DNA of 64,000 nucleotides from NCBI RefSeq assembly GCF_040939125.1, contig NZ_CP162495.1, forward strand, positions 558,001 to 622,000, written 5' to 3'. Source of the DNA: Clostridium sp. BJN0013 (GTDB lineage: Bacteria; Bacillota; Clostridia; Clostridiales; Clostridiaceae). The position numbers were made by a program, and so were the translations under genes. Of this stretch, positions 45,737 to 55,029 are shown one piece after another. The notes under the pieces were generated by a model, which saw only the letters and a program-made list of their open reading frames with translations, was not told the DNA's origin and ran no database searches. Each line of letters opens with the position of its first letter. Within the stretch, counting starts at the first letter, position 1.

Positions 45737-46311
45737 TAGAATATGCCCTGGCAGATGCCTATAATATCTGCAATGTATTCTTTTTTAAAAATAATAAGTA
45801 CTAATTTTGAGCATAGTATACCAAGTATGGTTCCGGATATAATATCCGTAGGATAATGAACGTATAGATATACTCTTGATAAGGCTATCAAAAGTGCTAT
45901 TGCAATAAATATAAATTTATACTGCAGAAAATATACAGACAGGGTATGTGCTGCAGCGAAAGATGATAAAGTGTGTCCTGAAGGAAAAGAGTAAGATTTA
46001 GGTTTTGTTATGAGCAAGTTTAAATTAGGTCTCCTGTAAAAAGGTCTGTTTCGTTTTACTATATTTTTTATAATCCCTTCTCCCAAAATGGTACTTGCAA
46101 TTAGAGTTAATATTACTAAAATACCAATTTCCCTGTAAGGTTTATTTACTATTAATAAAAGGGCCATTATTATCCAAATTGTACCTAAATTACCTGTAGT
46201 AGTTATCACACGCATTACAGCATCTAAATATTTATTCTGCATATATTTTTTTATAAGAAATAAAATATAATTATCAAATACATATATTGCTTTTAATATG
46301 TTGAAACCCAT
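45736..46311 (-). CDS. PAP2-superfamily membrane phosphatase
   Basis: A 191-residue protein with about five membrane spans. The three acid-phosphatase motifs are KRNRPFYRRP (KX6RP variant), SFPSGHTLSSF and ALSRVYLYVHYPTD. Relatives dephosphorylate undecaprenyl pyrophosphate (BcrC type) or phosphatidylglycerol phosphate. Either would recycle lipid carriers for wall synthesis. A GGGGTAT-like weak ribosome binding site precedes ATG 46311. It is a single gene. Confidence 0.88.
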   Translation of the reverse strand: MGFNILKAIYVFDNYILFLIKKYMQNKYLDAVMRVITTTGNLGTIWIIMALLLIVNKPYREIGILVILTLIASTILGEGIIKNIVKRNRPFYRRPNLNLLITKPKSYSFPSGHTLSSFAAAHTLSVYFLQYKFIFIAIALLIALSRVYLYVHYPTDIISGTILGILCSKLVLIIFKKEYIADIIGICQGIF

Positions 46312-46424
46312 AGAAAGATACCCCTTTGTAAAAGTTAATTAAATTCTCATTATTATCCTATCATATATTGGAGATTTAAACATTAGAATTGGATTAAGAA
46401 GCGTTTATAATTATGTAAAAAATG

Positions 46425-46464
46425 AAACTGGGAATAGAATTTAATCTAATCCCCAGTTTTTTAT
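46425..46464. terminator. Terminator downstream of the Bcr/CflA gene
   Basis: AAACTGGG (46425-46432) pairs with CCCAGTTT (46452-46459), with an A-run and T-run on opposite sides; it serves the minus-strand transporter. Confidence 0.7.
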
Positions 46465-46475
46465 AGTATAAAAAT

Positions 46476-47744
46476 TTAATTTACAGTATTTTTATTTAAT
46501 TCATAATTCGGTTGTTTTACCCCTATACAAGGAATGTTTGATTTTATAAATCCATACCATCCTATAAGTGCTATAGCTGAAAATAATGTAACCAAACCTC
46601 CTAATCCCACAACTATATTTTTATAGGAAATAGAAGCTAATAACATTCCTGCACTGCCAAATACAGTAAACAAGGTATTGATTAGTGAAGAGGCGGATCC
46701 TGTATCTCCATTCTGCTGTTCCAATAAAATGTTGGTACTGAAGGGACGAATAGCAGTACCTATTAAAGATATAATCATAAAAGATAAAAGGAAAAATACA
46801 GGAGATAGTTTTCCTACAGTTATTATTAAAATACCGCTTAGAACACTCAATCCAAAACAACCTGAAGCAAAGATTTTTTTATCAATAGTATTTAAATATT
46901 TTACATATATAATTGGACCTATAATAGATATTAATGCGTTAGCTGCAAAAAAATAGCTGTAAACTTGTTCGCTGAGACCAAAATAATCAACATAAATATA
47001 AGATGAAATAGCTATATACCCCATAAATGGCAGTGCGCTTAGTGAAAATATAATGGCCGGGATTAAAAAAGCTTTATTTTTTCCTACTACTAATAAACGT
47101 TTTATGGATTCTGCCAATGTTCCCATGTATCTTTCATTGTCTTTCAGAGTTTCTTCATATAAAAAAGTCAGTAATAAATTTAAAATACTAATTGCAGTCA
47201 GAATCCAGAAGGAACCCCTCCAGGTGGAAATTTTTAAAATCCAGGCACCTATAATTGGTGCCACCATAGGTGCTATACCTGATAGTGATTGTACTATTGC
47301 CAGGATGGATTCTCGTTCTTTTCCTGAAAAGTAGTCTTTAATTATGGCAATAGAAACTGAAGTAATGCCTCCTGCTCCTATGCCTTGTGCAATTCTCGAA
47401 AAAATAAGAAAATAAACATTTGAAGATAGGGCACAAAAACTGCTGCTTATAATGTATATAATACTTCCCACTATAAGAACGGGTTTGCGACCATACTTAT
47501 CACTTATAGGACCCCAGATTAAAATGCCCAGTGCATAAAAGAAGAAAAAAGCAGTTAGTGTCAAATTAGTTACTGAAATACTGCTTCCAAAATATGAACT
47601 CATTTTGGGTAAAGCAGGCAGATATAAATCCGTAGAGAGAGGAATAAACATATTCATTAATGCTATAAAGGCAATAAGACCTTTTTTCCCTAAATACTTT
47701 TGATTATTTGTCTGGTTTGTATTTTCATACCCTTTTTCACTCAT
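46476..47744 (-). CDS. Bcr/CflA-type MFS multidrug exporter
   Basis: A 422-residue transporter with twelve spans. FIPLSTDLYLPALPKMSSYF in the first span is the Bcr/CflA signature, GPISDKYGRKPVLIVG is the MFS motif A, and IAQGIGAGGITSVSIAIIKD is helix 4. It exports drugs such as bicyclomycin, or metabolites such as cysteine in relatives. It is divergent from a MarR gene over a 225-bp region with palindromes, so that MarR probably controls it. GGAGGGAAA precedes the ATG. Confidence 0.92.
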   Translation of the reverse strand: MSEKGYENTNQTNNQKYLGKKGLIAFIALMNMFIPLSTDLYLPALPKMSSYFGSSISVTNLTLTAFFFFYALGILIWGPISDKYGRKPVLIVGSIIYIISSSFCALSSNVYFLIFSRIAQGIGAGGITSVSIAIIKDYFSGKERESILAIVQSLSGIAPMVAPIIGAWILKISTWRGSFWILTAISILNLLLTFLYEETLKDNERYMGTLAESIKRLLVVGKNKAFLIPAIIFSLSALPFMGYIAISSYIYVDYFGLSEQVYSYFFAANALISIIGPIIYVKYLNTIDKKIFASGCFGLSVLSGILIITVGKLSPVFFLLSFMIISLIGTAIRPFSTNILLEQQNGDTGSASSLINTLFTVFGSAGMLLASISYKNIVVGLGGLVTLFSAIALIGWYGFIKSNIPCIGVKQPNYELNKNTVN

Positions 47745-47799
47745 TTTTTCCCTCCTGATAATATTTTAAATAACATTTAAATGTGTATAAATACACTTC

Positions 47800-47904
47800 A
47801 GACCCTTTATAGATATTGAAAAGGGTCTGTGATATACTAGTTGGTGTACTAATTATGTAGAGTTTATAAATTATTAATATATATATATATTTAATAAATA
47901 TTAA
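47800..47904. promoter_or_regulatory. Divergent promoter region with candidate MarR operators
   Basis: AGACCCTTT at 47800 and AAAGGGTCT ending at 47829 form a dyad near the transporter. TTAATA-AA-TATTAA (47891-47904) is a perfect dyad nearer the marR start. Either could bind the MarR dimer encoded next to it. Confidence 0.45.
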
Positions 47905-47969
47905 CTATTTTATTATACTGACTTATATGGGAATTGTCAATGATTATAGATATTTAGGAGGTTACTCAA

Positions 47970-48413
47970 ATGAAAGAAGTTGATATAAATCAGGTGGCAA
48001 AAAATTTATCTACTTTATTACCTACCCTTGACAGAAAACTTATAAGACCCTTTGAACAGCAAGCACGACATTTAGTAAGTCCTCTAGCAATTCATGTCAT
48101 GTCTATTTTATCTGAAAAACATTCATTTACAATGACAGAACTTGCGGAGGAAATTAGAATTGCAAAACCCCAGTTAACACCTATTATTGATAAGCTTATT
48201 GCCAGTAACTGGGTCTGTAGGGAACATGATTGTAAAGACAGAAGAATAGTAAAGATAAAAATTACTTCCTCTGGTATTGAGTTTCTTGATAATCTGCAAA
48301 AAGATATAATCAGCAGCATTAAAACAAAAATAGAAGGCCTTGATAAAGAAGATCTGTTTCTCCTAAATAAGGCTTTAAATCAGCTTTATACAGTAATAAA
48401 TAAGATTTTCTAG
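47970..48413 (+). CDS. MarR family regulator of the divergent pump
   Basis: A 147-residue winged-helix protein. The recognition region FTMTELAEEIRIAKPQLTPI (about 51-70) and wing REHDCKDRRIVKIKIT are typical MarR features. AGGAGG lies 9 nt before the ATG. It is divergent from the Bcr/CflA transporter, so local repression of that pump is likely. It is not closely similar to the MarR at 2592. Confidence 0.9.
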   Translation: MKEVDINQVAKNLSTLLPTLDRKLIRPFEQQARHLVSPLAIHVMSILSEKHSFTMTELAEEIRIAKPQLTPIIDKLIASNWVCREHDCKDRRIVKIKITSSGIEFLDNLQKDIISSIKTKIEGLDKEDLFLLNKALNQLYTVINKIF

Positions 48414-48420
48414 TAATTAT

Positions 48421-48693
48421 TTATGGCAGCAGATTATTTAGATATTTAAAATATAAAAATAGCTGTAATATGATAATAGCAGGAATACCTATAATAAATT
48501 TTGGATGCTTGGTCTTATGCCTGAAAGCATACATACCTAAAAATATACCCAAGCTTCCAAATAAAATAGCTGTAATAAAAAGCTTGTTTTCAGGTATTCT
48601 CCATTTGCCTTTTTTGGATTTGTTTTTATCAATATACATTAATACAAAGCCATATATATTTATAAGTAGAATATAATATAAAAATATTTTCAT
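48421..48693 (-). CDS. DUF1294 small membrane protein
   Basis: 90 residues. YGFVLMYIDKNKSKKGKWRI, PENKLFITAILFGSLGIFLG and YAFRHKTKHPKF match DUF1294. It has three membrane spans. Its function is unknown; some relatives are fused to cold-shock domains. It ends 7 bp after the MarR stop on the other strand, so the two are convergent. Confidence 0.85.
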   Translation of the reverse strand: MKIFLYYILLINIYGFVLMYIDKNKSKKGKWRIPENKLFITAILFGSLGIFLGMYAFRHKTKHPKFIIGIPAIIILQLFLYFKYLNNLLP

Positions 48694-48782
48694 AACTTAA
48701 AGCCCTCTTGTCCTTTCTTAAGTGGTAAATATATTATATGAGTAAATAATGGGAGTACAATTTCTGTAAAAATAAAATAGGT

Positions 48783-49091
48783 TTAATCTTTTATTTCTTT
48801 AAATAATTCGTATGCTTTTGCTTTGGCTTCTTTAAGAACCTCTTCTCCAAACTCAGTGATTGAATAATATTTTCTTATCTTTCCCTCAACATTTTTATCT
48901 TCAACTTTCAAAACACCATTTTTCTCCAGGGTGTGAAGTATAGGATATAGTGTACCCGCACTGATTTCATATCCGTGTTCCTTGAGTTCTTCTATCATCC
49001 ACGCCCCATAAAAAGGTTCTTCTTTGGCATGATGTAATATATGAACATGAATAAATCCCAAAAATAATTTTCTCATAATTTGATCTTGCAT
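48783..49091 (-). CDS. PadR family transcriptional regulator
   Basis: A 102-residue winged-helix protein. KEEPFYGAWMIEELKEHGYE and ISAGTLYPILHTLEKNGVLK are the PadR HTH and wing; the end (LKEAKAKAYELFKEI) is a dimer helix. AGGAGG precedes ATG 49091. The upstream region shared with fetAB carries repeated AGATATC-type motifs, probably its operators. Its ligand is unknown. Confidence 0.92.
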   Translation of the reverse strand: MQDQIMRKLFLGFIHVHILHHAKEEPFYGAWMIEELKEHGYEISAGTLYPILHTLEKNGVLKVEDKNVEGKIRKYYSITEFGEEVLKEAKAKAYELFKEIKD

Positions 49092-49127
49092 TTAAATTCC
49101 TCCTGTGATATCCTTAATTTATAATTC

Positions 49128-49215
49128 AGATATCGTAGTTCGATATCTAATCCAGATATCTGATTCAGATATTAATTTTCGTTATCTATGATATTATTTT
49201 ATCAATTAGATATAC
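49128..49215. promoter_or_regulatory. Cluster of AGATATC/GATATCT boxes, candidate PadR operators
   Basis: CAGATATCG (about 49128), CGATATCT (49141-49148), AGATATCT (about 49154), CAGATATT (about 49166) and AGATATAC (about 49207) recur at roughly 13-bp steps over the first four. They lie between padR (minus) and fetAB (plus). Confidence 0.6.
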
Positions 49216-49303
49216 TGCAGTCAAGGATGGGACTTAGCTTGAAAGAGATATAAGTATTCCTGGCATCCGTGACTTGTATATGTAAATAAAGGAAGGAAAT
49301 ATA

Positions 49304-49948
49304 ATGAATAAACCATTATTTCAGGCCAGTAACCTTATTTATAAAGCTAATTTAACTTATGATAGTGTTAAAATTGAAAAGAATAAAATTAATTTTATTG
49401 TTGGGGAGAGCGGCAGTGGTAAAAGTACTTTTTTAAAGCTGCTGAATCATTCCATAAGTCCGGTATCTGGAGAATTATTGTATAACGGTAAGACAATAGA
49501 AGAATATGACCCCATTGCTTTAAGACGTGAGGTAAGTCTGGTTTCTCAAGAAGTTTTTCTCTTTGATGAGAGTATTTTAGATAATTTTAAAATCTTTTAC
49601 TCCATGAGGCAATTACCTGTGCCTGAGAAAGATTATGTCAGTTATATTACCAGACTTTGCTCTGTAAATATTTCTTTAGATCAAAATGCATCTAGCCTTT
49701 CTGGTGGAGAGCGTCAAAGAATCTATATATCCATTTTTTTATCATTATATCCAAAGGTTATATTGTTGGACGAGCCGACTTCAGCACTAGATGAAAAAAA
49801 TAGCTATAAAATAATGAAAAATGTAATAAATTTTTGTAAGGAAAAAAATATTGATATTGTAATTGTAAGTCATGATAAAAATATTGTTGGGGAGTTTTGT
49901 GAAAATAAAATTGAAATAGTTAAGGAGGACAAAATTTGGAAGGAGTAG
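49304..49948 (+). CDS. fetA: Iron export ABC transporter ATPase FetA
   Basis: A 214-residue ABC ATPase. GESGSGKSTFLKLL Walker A, SQEVFLFDESILDNF Q-loop, ASSLSGGERQRIYIS signature, VILLDEPTSALDE Walker B and VSHDKN H-loop. Paired with a UPF0014 permease, it corresponds to YbbL/FetA, which exports iron and helps resist peroxide in E. coli. GGAAGGAAA precedes the ATG. It overlaps fetB by 13 bp. PadR control from the divergent gene is inferred. Confidence 0.88.
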   Translation: MNKPLFQASNLIYKANLTYDSVKIEKNKINFIVGESGSGKSTFLKLLNHSISPVSGELLYNGKTIEEYDPIALRREVSLVSQEVFLFDESILDNFKIFYSMRQLPVPEKDYVSYITRLCSVNISLDQNASSLSGGERQRIYISIFLSLYPKVILLDEPTSALDEKNSYKIMKNVINFCKEKNIDIVIVSHDKNIVGEFCENKIEIVKEDKIWKE

Positions 49949-50706
49949 TTTCACTGGGTATTTTTCAGTTTTTGTTTATTTATTTGCTACTAATTATAGT
50001 GCTATTAATAATGAAAAAATCGAAAGTTAATCAAACAAAACTTCTTTTAGCTGCAAGTTTAAGAATGTCAGTTCAACTGGTAATTGTAGGGTATATACTT
50101 CAATATATATTTAGTAATCCAAAGCCTTTGTTTACTGTTATTTTTCTTATACTTATGATAGCATTTGCTGTTAATAGAGTAATTAAAAGCAGAAAGGACC
50201 TAAATTATAATTTTAAGATTGCAATAGGAATTTCTTTAACATTTTCAGGGATTTTTATTTTGTTTTTCTTTATGACTGTAGTGGTTAACGAATCTATATT
50301 TAATCCTCAATACAGCATACCTTTAGCTGGTATGATAATTGGAAATGCTATGACTGGAATAAATATTGGAATAAAAACCTTTATGGATTCTGTAAATAAA
50401 GAAAAAAATAGAATTAATACTCTACTTAATTTAGGAGTAGAGCCTAAAGATATTTTGAAACCCTTTGCTAATAATGCTTTAGAAACCGCATTGATTCCCA
50501 CACTAAATTCCATGGTAGGAATGGGAATAATATTTTTGCCTGGAATGATGACAGGACAAATATTATCTGGCACGTTACCTACCACAGCAATTATGTACCA
50601 AATAGCTATTATGATTGCAATCTGTACTTCTGTTTGCATAACAGTGTTTTTATCATTAAATTTAGGCTATAAATCTTTATATAATAATAGAAAACAATTG
50701 TTATAA
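49936..50706 (+). CDS. fetB: Iron export ABC permease FetB (UPF0014)
   Basis: A 256-residue membrane protein with about seven spans. AASLRMSVQLVIVGYILQYI, PLAGMIIGNAMTGINIG, LNLGVEPKDILKPF and GIIFLPGMMTGQILSGTLP are UPF0014/FetB signatures. It is the membrane part of FetAB, exporting iron. The TTG start lies within the fetA end after AAGGAGG, so it is translationally coupled. The 280 bp after it (50707-50987) contain no gene that I recognise. Confidence 0.9.
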   Translation: MEGVVSLGIFQFLFIYLLLIIVLLIMKKSKVNQTKLLLAASLRMSVQLVIVGYILQYIFSNPKPLFTVIFLILMIAFAVNRVIKSRKDLNYNFKIAIGISLTFSGIFILFFFMTVVVNESIFNPQYSIPLAGMIIGNAMTGINIGIKTFMDSVNKEKNRINTLLNLGVEPKDILKPFANNALETALIPTLNSMVGMGIIFLPGMMTGQILSGTLPTTAIMYQIAIMIAICTSVCITVFLSLNLGYKSLYNNRKQLL

Positions 50707-50987
50707 TAAAAAAGTAAGCAATCCCGTATATGTCTTTAATATGGAAACTAAATTTGCTTACCATGCTGCAGGAAGACTTCTCTATTAACTTTTATAATGA
50801 ATGGTGAAAGGTTGAAAGGAATTTTAAATCAATTATATTAAATTACTATGTAAAGAAATATAAAGGCTTTAGCTTATAGGATAATAACCCTGATATATAC
50901 TTTAAACAAATATGAGTTTCCCTAAAGATACAATATCATTGATAGACATTATGACCTGTTTTGCTGAATATATAGAAAACCAAGGCT

Positions 50988-52469
50988 TTAGCTCCCTTGG
51001 TTTAATAATTTTCTAGTTTTGTTTTTACTAAAATTAAATTCAGTCCATGAATTTTGCTTATCAAGCACTTCTTTTCTATATTTCAAATTTTTATCAATAA
51101 CCATTTTTATATGGCTGTCGCCCTTATCCCTCAGTTCAATCAAATAAGGAACGGCTTCAAAAGACAATGAAGTCAAATAATAAGCATCCAGCTTGCCAGT
51201 TTCATTATAGCGCTCTATATTTTTTCTCGCTATAAACCCATCTATATTAAGATAATTTATTATTGTATACATAATTATTGTTATCACAATTATGCTTTTT
51301 ACTATAGGAATTTTTCTGTACCAAATACCAGCAGCCACAACCAGGCACAGTATGAAAAGCAGCAGCATAAATAAATGCACCGATACCCTTAAAAAAGTAT
51401 ACCCAAAGGCAGCCTCATACAAAGTAAGTTTAAAGTTAGCAGAAAAAAGCATATTTAAGGTAAATACTACAAGCACAGTTAAAAGAAGATTTGCTACATT
51501 TAAAAGCTTTTTATTATCTTTTTTTATATATTTCTGGCAGCCCAGCACTATTATAAAATTGATAAAGGTAACTGCGGTTAGCTCAAAAAAGCCTTTTCTA
51601 GCATATTCTGCATAGGTAAAATCAGCTGGTAGTGTTATATTATCTCCACCATAAAGATAAGAAAATTGAATTATTGTGAAAATCAGATACAGTATATTTA
51701 AAGCAGCCAATACGGTTATTATTGTAACCGCCTCCCAGCTCACAGCAGGGGCATCCAAGTCCTTCTCAATTGCTTTTTCCTCACTTTTAAAGCCCCAAAC
51801 ATAACCAAATAAATAGAAGGCTATAACTAAAATGATTATGGCATGTGGTACAAACTCTTCTATATTTATATTATTAAAAATTTCTGTCAGGTTAGCAAAG
51901 TAGTAGCCAAAAACCATATCTGCAGAGCTTAAAAGTATCATTAAAATCACAAGTAAAGGCAAGGAAATAAGTATGCCAATCAATATCTGCTTTTTTCCTT
52001 CCTCCATTTGAACAGTTCTTCCCATTTTTATTGAAGCCTTTAAAATTGTAAAGGGTTTGGTGATATTATTAAGCACATTTGCTATTCCTTTTCTTAACAT
52101 TTCAGCTACAAAGCTAGCTTTATCCCATTTAAGCCTTGGATTCACTATTAAAATTGAGCTTGCAATCATAAGAATTGGAACCGCTAAAAAATTTAATAAA
52201 TAAAATATGTTCTCTGTATGAACTGCAAAGCCGAGGGACAGCAGGGCTATTGGTATAAGTAAAAACCAGCCAAAGCTTTTTTTCATTATTATCCTATCTC
52301 TTATGGACCATAGGAAAAATCCAATACACAGTCCTATAAATATGGGGTAGGATATGCCAGGGGCCTTGTCAAAAAATAATTTGTCAAATGTAATTCCAAG
52401 CAGCAGTGAAAATAGCATACGGTATAGTTCATCCTTAGTTTTAGTTTCTAAAGTTTTATTAACTTCCAT
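50988..52469 (-). CDS. DUF4173-like polytopic membrane protein
   Basis: A 493-residue protein with about twelve hydrophobic spans and a soluble C-terminus (about 420-493) starting with NIERYNETGKLDAYYLTSLS. The end reads AVPYLIELRD followed by WTEFNFSKNKTRKLL. The 'NI.RY..TGK.D..YL..LS..A.P.L' pattern is known from DUF4153/DUF4173 proteins, whose role is not established. GGAGGAGG lies a few nt before the ATG. It follows the small membrane protein gene by 14 bp, so they form one operon. Confidence 0.8.
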   Translation of the reverse strand: MEVNKTLETKTKDELYRMLFSLLLGITFDKLFFDKAPGISYPIFIGLCIGFFLWSIRDRIIMKKSFGWFLLIPIALLSLGFAVHTENIFYLLNFLAVPILMIASSILIVNPRLKWDKASFVAEMLRKGIANVLNNITKPFTILKASIKMGRTVQMEEGKKQILIGILISLPLLVILMILLSSADMVFGYYFANLTEIFNNINIEEFVPHAIIILVIAFYLFGYVWGFKSEEKAIEKDLDAPAVSWEAVTIITVLAALNILYLIFTIIQFSYLYGGDNITLPADFTYAEYARKGFFELTAVTFINFIIVLGCQKYIKKDNKKLLNVANLLLTVLVVFTLNMLFSANFKLTLYEAAFGYTFLRVSVHLFMLLLFILCLVVAAGIWYRKIPIVKSIIVITIIMYTIINYLNIDGFIARKNIERYNETGKLDAYYLTSLSFEAVPYLIELRDKGDSHIKMVIDKNLKYRKEVLDKQNSWTEFNFSKNKTRKLLNQGS

Positions 52470-52483
52470 TTTGCCTCCTCCTT

Positions 52484-52636
52484 TTATTCCTCATATTTTC
52501 TATTTACTGCCCCAATATCCCCTGAAGTTAATGTACTTATAATTAAACTTATAAAGGTTAATACCCCAAAGGCAATAAGCACATTTAATACAATTATTAA
52601 AAATCTGGCCATAGAATTATATTTGTTCTCTTTCAT
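52484..52636 (-). CDS. Small membrane protein, 50 residues
   Basis: ATG at 52636 with GGAGG 9 nt upstream. It starts MKENKYNSMARF, has one long hydrophobic span (about residues 12-36) and ends TSGDIGAVNRKYEE. I do not recognise it. The close spacing to the DUF4173-like gene (14 bp) suggests a partner subunit or a regulator of that protein. It ends before the next ribosome binding site, so it looks like a real gene. Confidence 0.65.
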   Translation of the reverse strand: MKENKYNSMARFLIIVLNVLIAFGVLTFISLIISTLTSGDIGAVNRKYEE

Positions 52637-52691
52637 AAATCACTGCCTCCATTTACAATTTTGTAATTTCATCATACTACATCCTCTTAAT

Positions 52692-52738
52692 AATTTCAAT
52701 AATTATTTATTGTTTTTCAATAAATAATTATTGAAATT
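52692..52738. repeat. Perfect 21-bp inverted repeat in divergent promoter region
   Basis: 52692-52712 and 52718-52738 are exact complements over a TTTTT loop (AATTTCAATAATTATTTATTG arm, split here as positions). It lies between two divergent small membrane protein genes and could be an operator or a hairpin in either transcript. Confidence 0.6.
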
Positions 52739-52824
52739 TACAAAGGAAACCTTATTGACTTTTTATTTATATTGGATACAATTTCATTTATACTAAATAT
52801 ATATTCTTACTGGAGGTAGTTTCT

Positions 52825-52965
52825 ATGAACATAATAAATTTTTATAAATCAAGTAAATGTCGTATTATTGTGGTAATAGTGGGCTTTGCAGGAAGTATTA
52901 TCCTGCCATATATATTACTATTATTTTTACCTGCTGTAGTAATATATTATCTTATTAAAAGGTAG
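52825..52965 (+). CDS. Small membrane protein, 46 residues
   Basis: ATG at 52825 with TGGAGGTAG 8 nt upstream. It begins MNIINFYKSSKCRIIV, has two short or one long hydrophobic stretch (about 13-43) with Gly-Phe-Ala-Gly in the middle, and ends YYLIKR. I do not recognise it. It is divergent from the DUF4173-like operon across the 21-bp palindrome and precedes the response regulator by about 200 bp. No other gene shares its transcript for certain. Confidence 0.6.
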   Translation: MNIINFYKSSKCRIIVVIVGFAGSIILPYILLLFLPAVVIYYLIKR

Positions 52966-53169
52966 AAAGTTATGTTAAAGAATAATCCTACTTTTCTACT
53001 GAAACAAATTGGGCATGACTGTTTACCAACTTTGATGTATAATTGAAAATTTCATAAAAACGTTTTTTGAAAAAGAAATATTAAACTTAAGCACAATATT
53101 ATGGTTTGACAGTAAAATTAATTAAGGTTACTATGTGTTTAAAAGATTTATCCAAGAGGAGTGATTTTA

Positions 53170-53850
53170 GTGAAGCGAATCCTTGTTGTTGAAGATGATA
53201 TTATGCTAAATTCTGGGCTGTGTTATAACCTTCAATTAGATAACTATGAAGCCATTCCTGCATATAATATGCCCTCTGCAGAGGAGGATATAAGAGATAC
53301 GGACTTTGATTTAATTGTATTAGATATAAATTTGCCTGAAGGCAGTGGCTTTAATTTTTGCAAAAAAATAAAATCTCGAAGAGATGTTCCTGTGATATTT
53401 TTAACTGCCCGTGATATGGAAGAAGATGTTATGAAAGGTTTTGAACTAGGTGCTGAGGATTATATTACAAAGCCTTTTAATATCAATATCTTCAGAAAAA
53501 AAGTAGCAGCTATTTTAAGGCGGTGTGATAAACAATGGGGAGAAAATATTTATACACAGGGCAGTTTTATTCTGGATTTTAATAGGTTTACAGCAACTCT
53601 GGAAGGAAAATATATTACATTGACCCCTACGGAATATAAAATGTTGAAGGTATTCATAGAAAATCCTAATAAAGTACTTACAAGACAAGTATTGCTTGAA
53701 AAGTTATGGGACTGTCATGGAAATTTTGTTGATGAACATGCCCTTACTGTTAATATTAATCGTCTCCGAGGGAAAATTGAAAGTGAAAATAGAAAATACA
53801 TAAAAACAGTTTATGGTATGGGGTATATGTGGATAAACGAAAAATGCTGA
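53170..53850 (+). CDS. OmpR-family response regulator
   Basis: About 226 residues. The receiver domain (1-115) has VVEDD, the phospho-Asp in LIVLDINLPEGSG and KPFN; the winged-helix DNA-binding domain (130-226) has LTPTEYKMLKVF and DEHALTVNINRLRGKIE. GTG 53170 is preferred since AGAGGAG is 8 nt upstream; the GTG at 53161 overlaps that site. Its end overlaps the kinase gene by 22 bp. The kinase and ABC genes that follow suggest a BceR-like regulator of an antimicrobial-peptide exporter. Confidence 0.9.
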   Translation: MKRILVVEDDIMLNSGLCYNLQLDNYEAIPAYNMPSAEEDIRDTDFDLIVLDINLPEGSGFNFCKKIKSRRDVPVIFLTARDMEEDVMKGFELGAEDYITKPFNINIFRKKVAAILRRCDKQWGENIYTQGSFILDFNRFTATLEGKYITLTPTEYKMLKVFIENPNKVLTRQVLLEKLWDCHGNFVDEHALTVNINRLRGKIESENRKYIKTVYGMGYMWINEKC

Positions 53851-54884
53851 AAGAGAAAGTGTCTATAGATAATATCTATAGGGGAATTGGCATTTCATTT
53901 TTTACACTGGGAGTATGTTTTATTACAGCTGTATTTTTCTATTTTCAACACTGGATTATGAGGCTTATTGCATTTTTATTTATTATATCTTTTGTTATAT
54001 TGGCGTTTATATTTATTTTACTTGTGAGAAAAAAAGTAGTTGATTTTTCTGATTCAATAAGTGAATGTATTGACGATGTAATGAATGGAAAAGAAGAAAT
54101 TGCCTTCCATATGGAATCTGAAGATTTAATTGCTAAAATTCATGTAAAGTTAAGACGCCTTTATAAGATTATGAGGGAAAACAGCAGTAGAAATAAAAAT
54201 GAAAAACAAGCCATACAGGAAATGGTTTCAGATATTTCACATCAAGTAAAAACCCCTGTGGCAAACCTTAAAATGTATAATTCTACCCTGCTTCAGTCAC
54301 AGCTTCCCGCTGAAAAGCGAAGGGAATTTTTGTTGGTTATGGAAACCCAAATTAATAAGTTGGATTTTTTAATGCAGTCTTTGGTGAAAATGTCTAGATT
54401 GGAAACAGGAGCTATCACACTTTATATTAAATCTATACCATTGTATGATACCCTGGCTCTGGCTTTAAGCAGTATTGTCCTTCCGGCAGAAAAGAAAAAT
54501 ATTGAAGTAACAATAAATTGTGATCCTCATATTAAAGTATTTCATGATAGAAAATGGACAGCCGAAGCTCTCTTTAATATTTTAGACAATGCAGTAAAGT
54601 ATACAGAAAAAGGAGGAAAGATTTCTGTTGAAGTAACTCGGTGGGAGATGTATACAAAAATTGATATTAGTGATACGGGAAAAGGCATTGCAAAACAGAA
54701 TGTAACTAATATATTTAAGAGGTTTTACCGTGAAGAGGAAGTCCACCATATATATGGGGTTGGCATAGGGCTTTATCTTTCCCGCCAGATTATTTCACGA
54801 CAAGGAGGATATATAAAGGTAACTTCTAAAGTAGGAAAAGGCTCAACTTTTTCTGTATTTCTTCCTAATGAAGGGCAGTTTTAA
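53829..54884 (+). CDS. Intramembrane-sensing histidine kinase
   Basis: A 351-residue kinase. Two membrane spans near residues 17-37 and 42-62 are joined by only a few residues, so there is no outside sensor domain. The H-box is SDISHQVKTPVANLKM, the N-box FNILDNAVKYTEKGG and the G-boxes DTGKGIAK and GVGIGLYLS. This layout is that of BceS-like kinases, which sense antibiotic flux through a partner ABC transporter. The GTG start lies inside the regulator gene, giving coupling. The ABC transporter directly downstream is the likely partner. Confidence 0.9.
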   Translation: MDKRKMLKEKVSIDNIYRGIGISFFTLGVCFITAVFFYFQHWIMRLIAFLFIISFVILAFIFILLVRKKVVDFSDSISECIDDVMNGKEEIAFHMESEDLIAKIHVKLRRLYKIMRENSSRNKNEKQAIQEMVSDISHQVKTPVANLKMYNSTLLQSQLPAEKRREFLLVMETQINKLDFLMQSLVKMSRLETGAITLYIKSIPLYDTLALALSSIVLPAEKKNIEVTINCDPHIKVFHDRKWTAEALFNILDNAVKYTEKGGKISVEVTRWEMYTKIDISDTGKGIAKQNVTNIFKRFYREEEVHHIYGVGIGLYLSRQIISRQGGYIKVTSKVGKGSTFSVFLPNEGQF

Positions 54885-54905
54885 GAGCTGCTTTTTTCTT
54901 TTTAC

Positions 54906-54961
54906 AAATATCTCAATACTGTGATATTTTATTTTAAAATTGAGAGATTCATGAGATATTT
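54906..54961. promoter_or_regulatory. Dyad upstream of the ABC transporter operon
   Basis: AAATATCTCA (54906-54915) and TGAGATATTT (54952-54961) flank a second pair, CTCAAT near 54912 and ATTGAG near 54940. Candidate binding region for the preceding response regulator; a promoter-like TAATATATAAGTATAG follows. Confidence 0.5.
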
Positions 54962-55029
54962 CCACTGTAATATATAAGTATAGTACTACTAAAAATATTG
55001 AACTTAATTGTATTTTGGAAGGAGGAAAT

